Shown here: piece by piece, positions 49,301 to 61,300 of the stretch
Position numbering within the stretch: position 1 is the first letter of the stretch
Layout: the number at the start of each line of letters is the position of its first letter
Source of the DNA: Abiotrophia defectiva ATCC 49176
GTDB lineage: Bacteria; Bacillota; Bacilli; Lactobacillales; Aerococcaceae
Direction: 5' to 3'
Assembly (NCBI RefSeq): GCF_037041345.1
Contig: NZ_CP146287.1
Span: forward strand, 685,501 to 749,500
DNA: 64,000 nt
Translations under genes and position numbers: made by a program
The notes under the pieces: generated by a model
Database searches by the model: none
Told to the model about the DNA's origin: nothing
What the model saw: only the letters and a program-made list of their open reading frames with translations

Positions 49301-52300
49301 TTGTCAATGAGTTGCTTGCAGAAATTGAAGCGGTAAGACCACCAGCAATTGTCAAACCAGCGGCTAGAAAGGCCATTGAAGAAGCGCTTGCTGAACGCAT
49401 TAAGCAAATCCAAGCCCAAGGCGACCTAACGGTTGAAGAGCGCGAACAATACCTTGAACAAGTCAAGCAAGCTGCTCAAGATGCCCACCAAGACATTTTA
49501 GCTTCTTATGGTGAAGTGGAAGTAGAACATGCCAAAGAAACGGCCCTTGCCAAGATTAATGCGCCGGCTGTTCCGGTTAAGCGTAATACAGCCTTAGCAG
49601 CCGTTCGTCAAGAAGCTGAGACTAAGCGCCAAGAAATCGAGAATAACCTTGATTTAACAGCTAATGAGCGTGATGTCTTATTAGGTCAGGTAGACCAAGT
49701 CCTTGCTGCGGCTGAGCAAGCCATTAAGCAAGGTACTCGTAATGCAGATGTTGAAGATAAGCAGACTGAGGGTACTAACAATATCCGTGCCATTCAGGTA
49801 CAAGCTTCTGTAAGACCACAAGCTATTCAAGCTGTGACTGAACAAGCTAACACCCAACGTCAAGCCATTAACCAGACACAAGGTTTGACCGATAACGAAC
49901 GTCAAGCAGCACTTAATCAGCTTGATCAGACCCTTAATCAGGCCATCGCAGAAATTAAGGCTGCTGATGACAATGAAGAAGTAGGGAATGCCAAAACCAA
50001 GGGGATTCAAGCAATCCAAGCAGTCACCGCAGTAGCTAAGATTAAGAACGAAGCCATCCAGTCGGTTCGCCAAGTGGCGGATGCTAAGAAGGACAATATC
50101 CAACAAAATACAGATTTAACTTCTGAAGAGCGCAAAACGCTCACAGACGCTATTGAGGCTGAAGTTCAGAAGGCAGTTGGTTTAATCAACCAAGCGAATA
50201 GCAATGAAACAGTCACAGCTGAGAAGAATTTAGCTGAAGAAACGATTGCTAATCTGCTGGTAACTCCAGAGGTTAAACCTAATGCCATCAAAGAACTGCA
50301 AGATCAGGCGGCCATCAAGACGCGTGAAATTCAAGAAAACAAGAGCTTGACCGATGAAGAGCGTCAGAAATTTACGCAAGATCTTCAACAAGCCCTTGAT
50401 AATGCTAAGAAGCAAATTCAAGACGCCGAAAATAACCAAGCGGTTAGCGATGCTAAGACCCAGGGGCTTGGTAACATTGTAGCGATTAGCCCATACGGCC
50501 AAGTGAAGGCAGATGCCCTCGCCGAGATTGAAGCGGCACGCGAAGCGAAGAGTCGAGAAATTCAAAGTAAGGAAGGCTTGACGGCTGAAGAACGTCAAGC
50601 TGCTGAGACACGTTTAGCAACAGAAGTACAAACGGCAAAAGATTCTATTGGACAAGCAGCTGACAATGCGGGAGTCGGCAATGCTAAGTCCTATGGTTTA
50701 ACTGCAATTCAAGCCATTAAACCAGAGCCACTAACTAAGCAAGCAGCTAATGAGGCATTAGAGAACGCCGCTCAAACTAAACGTCAACAAATTACTGACA
50801 ATAAAAACCTCACTACTCAAGAAAAGCAAAAAGCAATTGAGGAAGTTAACCAAGCCTTGGCAACAGCTAAAGGCAAGGTAGAACAAGCCTCTGGCCGAGA
50901 TGATGTAGCCCAAGCCCAAGCTCAAGGTTTGAACGCGATTGGCGATGTAACAGGCCAAGCTCTTAAGAAGCCACAAGCGAATGCTGACATTGAAGCAGCG
51001 GTTGCGGCTAAGCGTCAAGAGATTGAAGGCAACAAAACGCTGACCAATGAGGAGCGTCTGACAGCCTTTACCCAATTAGAAAGTAAGCATCAAGATGCTT
51101 TGCAGGCCATTGCGGATGCCGCAAGCAATGAAGATGTGGAGCAAGCCCTTAACACGCATAAGTCAGGTATCGAGAGCTTCACTCCGACGGCGTCAGTTCG
51201 TCAAGCTGCTTTGGATGCCTTTGATAGAGAAGCGGCAGTACGTGCTAATACGATTAATAACTACTCTGACTTTACTGATGAAGAGCGTGAAGACCACAAG
51301 CAACGCTTTGAAGCCCTCAGAGATCAGTTACGTCAAATGATTCAGGATGCCGGGACTGACCGTGAAGTAGAAGATGCCCGTGATAATGGGATTTCTGGTA
51401 TTCACGGCTTCTCAATTGTAGCTACTAAGAAATCCGATGCGGTTAAAAGTCTTAATGAAGAAGCGAAAACTAAGCGTCAACAGATTCAGACAGCGCCAAA
51501 CTTAACCGATGAAGAGCGTTTGGAACTTAATCAGAAAGTAGATCAAGTATTAGCTGATGTTGTATTAAACGTTCATCGTCAAAAGACCAATGACAAGGTC
51601 CAAGAAGCAAATGAGACCGGTGTCGAAAAGATTCGTGCCATTGGGACAGAATCTAAGATTAAGGCAGCAGCCAACCAAGTCTTGGGGACTGCGGCTGAGA
51701 ATAAGCGTAACGAGATTCGTCAGAATAACCTCTTAACTAAGGAAGAGAAAGACAAGGCCATTGAGTCAGTGGACCAAGCCCTTACAGATGCACTCCAAGC
51801 AATCCAACAAGCGACGACTAACCAACAAGTCGGCGACCAAGAAAGTCAAGGGCTTCAAGCAATCCAGGGCGTACCACAAACTCCAGTAAGCAAGCCAGCC
51901 GCTCTGGCGGAAGTTCGACAAGCTGCTGCTAATAAGACGTCTACCATCCAGTCTAACGACAACTTGACGAGCGATGAGAAGGCCGAAGCTATCCAGAAGG
52001 TTAACAACGAGCTAGCTAAGGCTGAAAAAGACATCAATGAAGCAGCTGACGACCTCACTGTAGGCGTTGTGAAACAAGGTGGCATTACCAACATTGGCAA
52101 TGTACAAGCTATTCCAAGCGTTAAGCCAGCAGCTATCTACGAACTTGAAGAAGCAGCGTCTAACAGACGTCGTGAGATTCAGCAGACAGAAGGCTTAACT
52201 AAGGAAGAGAGAGAACAAGCACTTGCTCAAGTAGACAATGCCCTCCAGACGGCACGTCAGGCTATCACTCAAGCTGACTCTAATGAAGCAGTGGCGACTC

Positions 52301-55300
52301 AGAAAACCCAAGGTATCCAAAACATTCAAGCTGTTACAGCAACCCCAAATGCTAAGCCAACAGCAATCAATGAAATTGAGGCTGCCGCGGAAACGAGACG
52401 CAAAGAAATCCAAGAAATTCCTGGTTTAACACAAGACGAGATAAACGCAGCCAAGGAGAGAGTGAATCAAGCAGCAACCTTGGCTAAGCGAGAAGTGGAA
52501 GCAGCGGCAGACCAAAACGCTGTGGATCAAGCTAAGACCAATGGACTAGTCGCGATTAATGCTATCACGCAAGAAGCGAAGGCACGTCCAGATGCCATCA
52601 AGGAAGTTGTTGCGGCCGCGGATCGTAAGAAGGCTGAGCTTCGTGACAACCAAGACTTGACCATTGAAGAGAGAGCGCAACTAATTCAAGACGTCGATAC
52701 AGCGGTTGATAGAGCAAAAGACGCGATTAACGCTGCGGAAACAAATGACAAGGTAGCGCAAGAACAAACCAATGGGACGCAGACCATTGCTGCCATTACT
52801 GCAAATCCAGTGGCCAAACCAGCAGCCAAAAGTGCCATTCAGGCGGCAGCCCAAGAACGTCGCGAGGCGATTGACCGACTTGAAGGCTTAACTAGCGAAG
52901 AGAAAAACCAAGCTAAGCTAGCTGTAACGGCAGCTGAAGCGGAAGCTTTGGAAAAACTCAAGCAAGCCCAACAAAAGACAGACGTTGACCAAGTTGAGTC
53001 TGATGGGATTGCAGCTATTAAAGCTGTACCGGCACAAGCGCAAGACAAGCCAAATGCTTTACAAGAAATCCAAACAGCAGCAGAGGCTAAGAAGCGTCAG
53101 ATTGAGGAAAGCAAGGCATTCACTCAAGAAGAGAAGAATGAAGCGATTCAGAAAATCACTCAAGCCGTCCAAGATGCGCAAGCTAAGATCAACCAAGCGG
53201 AAGATAGAACAGGCGTCTCCAACGCCAAAGGCGACGGCTTAGCAGCCATCGAAGCCATCCAAGCTGTGGCGCAGACGAAGCCAACAAGTCTAGCGGCTAT
53301 CGCAATCTCTGAGCAAGCTAAGAAGAACGAAATTGAAAATAACAATCAATTAACTCGCGAAGAGAAAAATGATGCAATCAGTGCCGTAGAAGCCAAAGCT
53401 CGTGATGCTCGCACTGCAATTGAAAATGCTAACACCTTGCAAGAGGTTGAAGAGCAAGAACGTCAAGGTAAATTCGCAATTGACTCAGTACCACAAGTAC
53501 CAACTACTAAGGCAACAGCGATTAATGAAATTGAGACGGCGGCCTCAACTAAACGTCAAGAGATCCGCGACAAAGAAGGCTTGACCGAAGAAGAACGTAA
53601 CCAAGCCTTAGCAAAAGTTGACTCAGCAGTCCAAAACGCCCGCAACGCGATTAACACAGCGGACACCAATGCGTTAGTGGGGACAGCTAAGGACAACGGC
53701 TTAGGTGTAATTCGTGCCATTGAGGCGGAAGCCAATGCGAAACCAGCGGCGATAGCGGCGGTAGAGCAAGCAGCCGAAACTAAGAAGGCAGCGATCCGAT
53801 CCAACGCGGCGTTAACGAGCGATGAGAAAGCGGAAGCCGAGCGGAAGGTCAACGAAGAGCTAGCGAAAGCGCAGCAAGCGATCAATGCGGCAGCGGATGA
53901 CGCAACGGTGACGAGCGAACAAGGCAAGGGTACGACCGCGATAAGCGGGGTAGCCGAAACGCCAGTGGCTCGACCAGCGGCGGACAAAGTCGTAGAAGAC
54001 GCAGCAACCGCTAAGCGCCAAGAGATTCAAAACAATGGTGGCTTAACGGATGAAGAGAAAGCGGCAGCCATTGCGAAGGTAGACGCAGCGGAGCGCGATG
54101 CGAAGGCAGCCATCAAGGCAGCCGAAAGCAGTGCCGACGTAGCAGCCAAAGGTGAAGCAGGTAAGGCAGCGATCGAAGCGATTAAAGCGATCGAGGACCC
54201 AGCCCAAAGCACGAAGGCCTTAGCGAAAGCCGAGATTACGCAAGCGGAGCAAGATAAGAAGCAAGAAATTGAGAATAACAATCAATTAACTCGCGAAGAG
54301 AAGAACGACGCAATCCGTGCGGTCGAAGCGAAAGCGCAAGACGCGCGTAATGCGATTGATGCAGCGCAGAAATTGGCGGATGTACAAACGCAAGTAGCGC
54401 AAGGGAAAGCAGCCATCACTGCGGTACCACAAACACCAGCAGCGAAGAATGCGGCGAAAGCAGCGATTCAATCAGCGGCGGAAGCTAAGAAGGATCAAAT
54501 CAGCAAGAACAATGCCTTGACGGCAGAAGAGAAAGCCGAAGCGACACGCAAGGTAGAAGAAGCCGTAACGAAAGCCAACCAGGCGATTGATGAGGCAACG
54601 ACCAACCAAGCGGTAACGGATAAGCAAGCTGAAGGAACGCAAGCGATTCAAGCAGTGCCAGAAACGGCCGTGGCGAAGCCAGCGGCGATCGCAGCAGTCC
54701 AAGCAGCAGCGGACGCGAAGAAGCAACGGATTCAAAACAATGGAGGCTTGACTTCAGAAGAACGTGCGACAGCGGTAGCGAAAGTTAACGAAGAGTTAGC
54801 GAAGGCGACAGCAGCAATCCAAGGCGCGACCACGCAAGGTGACGTGACGGGTGAACAAACCAAGGGGATTGCGGCGATTAACAATGTAGCCGAAACGCCA
54901 AGCACTAAGACGGAAGCGAAGGACGCGATCGCGACAGCAGCGGAAGCGCAACGTCAAGCAATCCAAGCTCGACCAGACTTAACGCAAGACGAGAAAGACG
55001 CAGCCAAGGCGAAAGTGACGGCAGCGGAAACGACGGCTAAGCAAGCCGTGGAAGACGCGGCAGACCAAAACGGTGTGGAAGCAGCCAAGACGAATGGGAC
55101 GAATGTGATTGCGGGTATCAATCCAGATGCCAAGTCACGCCCAGATGCGATTAAGGCAGTGGAAGCAGCGGCGGAAGCTAAGAAGGATCAAATCAGCAAG
55201 AACAATGCCTTGACGGCAGAAGAGAAAGCGAAAGCGATCCAGCAAGTCGATAACGCAGTCCAAGCAGCCAAGAACGCAATTAACGCAGCGGGCACGGATG

Positions 55301-58300
55301 CCAAGGTAGCGGAAGAACAAGGGAATGGGACGAACGCGATAGCGGGGATTAACCCAAGCCCAGTGGCGAAACCAGCGGCGGACAAAGTCGTAGAAGACGC
55401 AGCAACCGCTAAGCGCCAAGAGATTCAAAACAATGGTGGCTTAACGGATGAAGAGAAAGCGGCAGCCATTGCGAAGGTAGACGCAGCGGAGCGCGATGCG
55501 AAGGCAGCCATCAAGGCAGCCGAAAGCAGTGCCGACGTAGCAGCCAAAGGTGAAGCAGGTAAGGCAGCGATCGAAGCGATTAAAGCGATCGAGGACCCAG
55601 CCCAAAGCACGAAGGCCTTAGCGAAAGCCGAGATTACGCAAGCGGAGCAAGATAAGAAGCAAGAAATTGAGAATAACAATCAATTAACTCGCGAAGAGAA
55701 GAACGACGCAATCCGTGCGGTCGAAGCGAAAGCGCAAGACGCGCGTAATGCGATTGATGCAGCGCAGAAATTGGCGGATGTACAAACGCAAGTAGCGCAA
55801 GGGAAAGCAGCCATCACTGCGGTACCACAAACACCAGCAGCGAAGAATGCGGCGAAAGCAGCGATTCAATCAGCGGCGGAAGCTAAGAAGGATCAAATCA
55901 GCAAGAACAATGCCTTGACGGCAGAAGAGAAAGCCGAAGCGACACGCAAGGTAGAAGAAGCCGTAACGAAAGCCAACCAGGCGATTGATGAGGCAACGAC
56001 CAACCAAGCGGTAACGGATAAGCAAGCTGAAGGAACGCAAGCGATTCAAGCAGTGCCAGAAACGGCCGTGGCGAAGCCAGCGGCGATCGCAGCAGTCCAA
56101 GCAGCAGCGGACGCGAAGAAGCAACGGATTCAAAACAATGGAGGCTTGACTTCAGAAGAACGTGCGACAGCGGTAGCGAAAGTTAACGAAGAGTTAGCGA
56201 AGGCGACAGCAGCAATCCAAGGCGCGACCACGCAAGGTGACGTGACGGGTGAACAAACCAAGGGGATTGCGGCGATTAACAATGTAGCCGAAACGCCAAG
56301 CACTAAGACGGAAGCGAAGGACGCGATCGCGACAGCAGCGGAAGCGCAACGTCAAGCAATCCAAGCTCGACCAGACTTAACGCAAGACGAGAAAGACGCA
56401 GCCAAGGCGAAAGTGACGGCAGCGGAAACGACGGCTAAGCAAGCCGTGGAAGACGCGGCAGACCAAAACGGTGTGGAAGCAGCCAAGACGAATGGGACGA
56501 ATGTGATTGCGGGTATCAATCCAGATGCCAAGTCACGCCCAGATGCGATTAAGGCAGTGGAAGCAGCGGCGGAAGCTAAGAAGGATCAAATCAGCAAGAA
56601 CAATGCCTTGACGGCAGAAGAGAAAGCGAAAGCGATCCAGCAAGTCGATAACGCAGTCCAAGCAGCCAAGAACGCAATTAACGCAGCGGGCACGGATGCC
56701 AAGGTAGCGGAAGAACAAGGGAATGGGACGAACGCGATAGCGGGGATTAACCCAAGCCCAGTGGCGAAACCAGCGGCGAAAGCGGCGGTAGAGCAAGCAG
56801 CCGAAACTAAGAAGGCAGCGATCCGATCCAACGCGGCGTTAACGAGCGATGAGAAAGCGGAAGCCGAGCGGAAGGTCAACGAAGAGCTAGCGAAAGCGCA
56901 GCAAGCGATCAATGCGGCAGCGGATGACGCAACGGTGACGAGCGAACAAGGCAAGGGTACGACCGCGATAAGCGGGGTAGCCGAAACGCCAGTGGCTCGA
57001 CCAGCGGCGGACAAAGTCGTAGAAGACGCAGCAACCGCTAAGCGCCAAGAGATTCAAAACAATGGTGGCTTAACGGATGAAGAGAAAGCGGCAGCCATTG
57101 CGAAGGTAGACGCAGCGGAGCGCGATGCGAAGGCAGCCATCAAGGCAGCCGAAAGCAGTGCCGACGTAGCAGCCAAAGGTGAAGCAGGTAAGGCAGCGAT
57201 CGAAGCGATTAAAGCGATCGAGGACCCAGCCCAAAGCACGAAGGCCTTAGCGAAAGCCGAGATTACGCAAGCGGAGCAAGATAAGAAGCAAGAAATTGAG
57301 AATAACAATCAATTAACTCGCGAAGAGAAGAACGACGCAATCCGTGCGGTCGAAGCGAAAGCGCAAGACGCGCGTAATGCGATTGATGCAGCGCAGAAAT
57401 TGGCGGATGTACAAACGCAAGTAGCGCAAGGGAAAGCAGCCATCACTGCGGTACCACAAACACCAGCAGCGAAGAATGCGGCGAAAGCAGCGATTCAATC
57501 AGCGGCGGAAGCTAAGAAGGATCAAATCAGCAAGAACAATGCCTTGACGGCAGAAGAGAAAGCCGAAGCGACACGCAAGGTAGAAGAAGCCGTAACGAAA
57601 GCCAACCAGGCGATTGATGAGGCAACGACCAACCAAGCGGTAACGGATAAGCAAGCTGAAGGAACGCAAGCGATTCAAGCAGTGCCAGAAACGGCCGTGG
57701 CGAAGCCAGCGGCGATCGCAGCAGTCCAAGCAGCAGCGGACGCGAAGAAGCAACGGATTCAAAACAATGGAGGCTTGACTTCAGAAGAACGTGCGACAGC
57801 GGTAGCGAAAGTTAACGAAGAGTTAGCGAAGGCGACAGCAGCAATCCAAGGCGCGACCACGCAAGGTGACGTGACGGGTGAACAAACCAAGGGGATTGCG
57901 GCGATTAACAATGTAGCCGAAACGCCAAGCACTAAGACGGAAGCGAAGGACGCGATCGCGACAGCAGCGGAAGCGCAACGTCAAGCAATCCAAGCTCGAC
58001 CAGACTTAACGCAAGACGAGAAAGACGCAGCCAAGGCGAAAGTGACGGCAGCGGAAACGACGGCTAAGCAAGCCGTGGAAGACGCGGCAGACCAAAACGG
58101 TGTGGAAGCAGCCAAGACGAATGGGACGAATGTGATTGCGGGTATCAATCCAGATGCCAAGTCACGCCCAGATGCGATTAAGGCAGTGGAAGCAGCGGCG
58201 GAAGCTAAGAAGGATCAAATCAGCAAGAACAATGCCTTGACGGCAGAAGAGAAAGCGAAAGCGATCCAGCAAGTCGATAACGCAGTCCAAGCAGCCAAGA

Positions 58301-61300
58301 ACGCAATTAACGCAGCGGGCACGGATGCCAAGGTAGCGGAAGAACAAGGGAATGGGACGAACGCGATAGCGGGGATTAACCCAAGCCCAGTGGCGAAACC
58401 AGCGGCGAAAGCGGCGGTAGAGCAAGCAGCCAACGTGAAGAAGGCAGCGATCCAAGCCAACGACGCGTTAACGAGCGATGAGAAAGCGGAAGCCGAGCGT
58501 AAGGTCAACGAAGAGCTAGCGAAAGCGCAGCAAGCGATCAATGCGGCAGCGGATGACGCAACGGTGACAGCAGAGAAGGACAAAGGCGTTAAGGCAATTA
58601 GTGACCTAACTCCAACTCCAGTTGCCAAGCCAACTGCGCAAGAAGCAATTCAAGCTTTAGCGGATAGTAAGAAGGGAGCGATTCAAGCGGATAATCGTTT
58701 GACTCAAGAAGAGAAGAATACAGCTATTAACCAAATACAAACAGCGGCAGATGCGGCTAAGCAAGCCATTGCGTCAGCAAATTCTGATTCTGATGTTGCA
58801 AACGAGAAGACTGCTGGTGAGGCAACCATTAATGCCGTCACTCCAACACCAACCGTGAAGCCAACTGCTAAGGACCAAGTCCAAGCAGCAGCAGATGCTA
58901 AGAAACAGCTCATCCAAGATCGTGGTGATTTGACTAAGGAAGAGAAGAAGGCTGCCAAAGCGGCCATCGACAAGGCAGCTCAAGATGCACAAGCAGCAAT
59001 TGATGCAGCGACTACTGATGGTGCTGTAGCCAATGAAAAGGCCAACGGTTTAGCTGCTATTGAAGCAGTGACACCAGGTTCTGTGGCTAAGACAGACGCT
59101 AAGCAAGCCATTAACGCAGCAGCAAATCTCAAGAAAGATGCTATTCAAGAACGGACTGATTTAACTCAGGAAGAGAAAGAAGAAGCAATCAAGCAAGTTG
59201 AAGAAGCAGCTAAGGAAGCTCGCAACAAGGTTGATACAGCGGCTACTGATGCTCAAGTTGTGAGTGAGAAGGACGCCGGCCTTAAGGCAATCACTGATGT
59301 CACACCAAATCCAATTGCTAAGCCTACTGCTAAACAAGCAGTTCAAGATCTTGCCGACCTTAAGAAGGCTACAATTGAGGCTGACAAGTCCTTAACTCGT
59401 GAAGAGAAGGATGCAGCAATCAAGCAAGTTGAGGATGCAGCTAAGAAGGCTAAGGAGGCAATCGACGCGGCTCCAACTAATAGCCAAGTTGCAACTGATC
59501 GTGATCAAGGTAAGCAAGCCATTGCTGACGTAACGCCAGTTGCGGACGCTAAGCCTAAAGCAAAAGAGGCTGTTGAACAAGCAGCTAATGCTAAGAAGGC
59601 AGCCATCGAAGCTGATAAGAACTTAACTCGCGAAGAGAAAGACGCGGCAATTTCTGCTGTAGATCAAGCTGCTCAAGCAGCTAAGACTGCCATTGCCGAA
59701 GCTAGCGACAATTCAACAGTTGCCAACGAACAAGGCAAGGGTACAAGTGCCATTGCAGGCCTAACACCAGTTGCAGAAACTAAGCCAAAAGCAAAAGAAG
59801 CGCTGGAACAAGCAGCTAATGCTAAGAAAGCAGCGATTGAAGCTAACAATAATCTAACTCGTGAAGAGAAAGAGGCAGCCAAAGCGAAAGTTGATGCTGC
59901 AGTGGCTGAAACCAAGGATGCGATTGATGCCGCGACAACTAATGCGGAAGTTGCGGAAGCTAGCAAGGCTGGTGCTGACTTAATTGATGCCCTTAACCCA
60001 AGTGCAGACAAGAAGACAGCAGCTAAGGATGCCATTGACGCAGCAGTGAAGACTAAGACTGACGCTATCGATGCCCGCACCGACTTGACGCAAGAAGAGA
60101 AGGATGCAGCTAAGGCTAAGTTGGCAGACGCTGCTAACAAGGCTAAGGCAGCGATCGATGCAGCAACCACCAATGCAGAAGTAGATGCAGCGGTAGCAGC
60201 AGGTACTAAGTCCATCAAGGACCAAAGCCCAAGTGCGGACGCTAAGACGGCAGCTAAGGCAGCCATCGACCAAGCAGTGGCAGACAAGGCCAAGGAAATC
60301 GACGCACGTACCGACTTAACGCAAGAAGAGAAGGATGCGGCTAAAGCTAAGTTAGCTGATGCAGCTAACAAGGCTAAAGCAGCAATCGATGCAGCGACCA
60401 CCAATGCAGAAGTAGATGCAGCGGTAGCAGCAGGTACTAAGTCCATCAAGGACCAAAGCCCAACAGCTGATGCTAAGACAGTAGCTAAGGCAGCTATCGA
60501 CCAAGCAGTGGCAGACAAGGCCAAGGAAATCGACGCCCGTACCGACTTAACGCAAGAAGAGAAGGACGCAGCTAAGGCTAAGTTGGCAGACGTAGCTAAA
60601 CAAGCTAAGGCAGCCATCGATGCGGCGACCACTAATGCCGAAGTAGATGTAGCGGTAGCAGCAGGTACTAAGTCCATCAAGGACCAAAGCCCAAGTGCGG
60701 ACGCTAAGACGGCAGCTAAGGCAGCCATCGACCAGGCAGTGGCAGACAAGGCCAAGGAAATCGATGCCCGCACCGACTTAACGCAAGAAGAGAAGGATGC
60801 AGCTAAGGCTAAGTTGGCAGACGCAGCTAACAAGGCTAAGGCAGCGATCGATTCAGCAACCACTAACGCAGAAGTAGACGCAGCGGTAGCAGCGGGTACT
60901 AAGTCCATCAAGGACCAAAGCCCAAGCGCCGACGCTAAGACGGCAGCTAAGGCAGCTATCGACCAAGCAGTGGCAGACAAGGCCAAGGAAATCGACGCCC
61001 GTACCGACTTAACGCAAGAAGAGAAGGATGCGGCTAAGGCTAAGTTGGCAGATGCAGCTAAGCAAGCTAAGGCAGCGATCGATGCAGCAACCACCAATGC
61101 AGAAGTAGACGCAGCGGTAGCAGCAGGCACTAAGTCTATTGCGGCCCAAAGCCCAAGTGCGGACGCTAAGACGGCAGCTAAGGCAGCCATCGATCAAGCA
61201 GTGGCAGACAAGGCTAAGGAAATCGATGCCCGCACCGACTTGACGCAAGAAGAGAAGGATGCAGCTAAGGCTAAATTAGCTGATGCAGCTAAGCAAGCTA

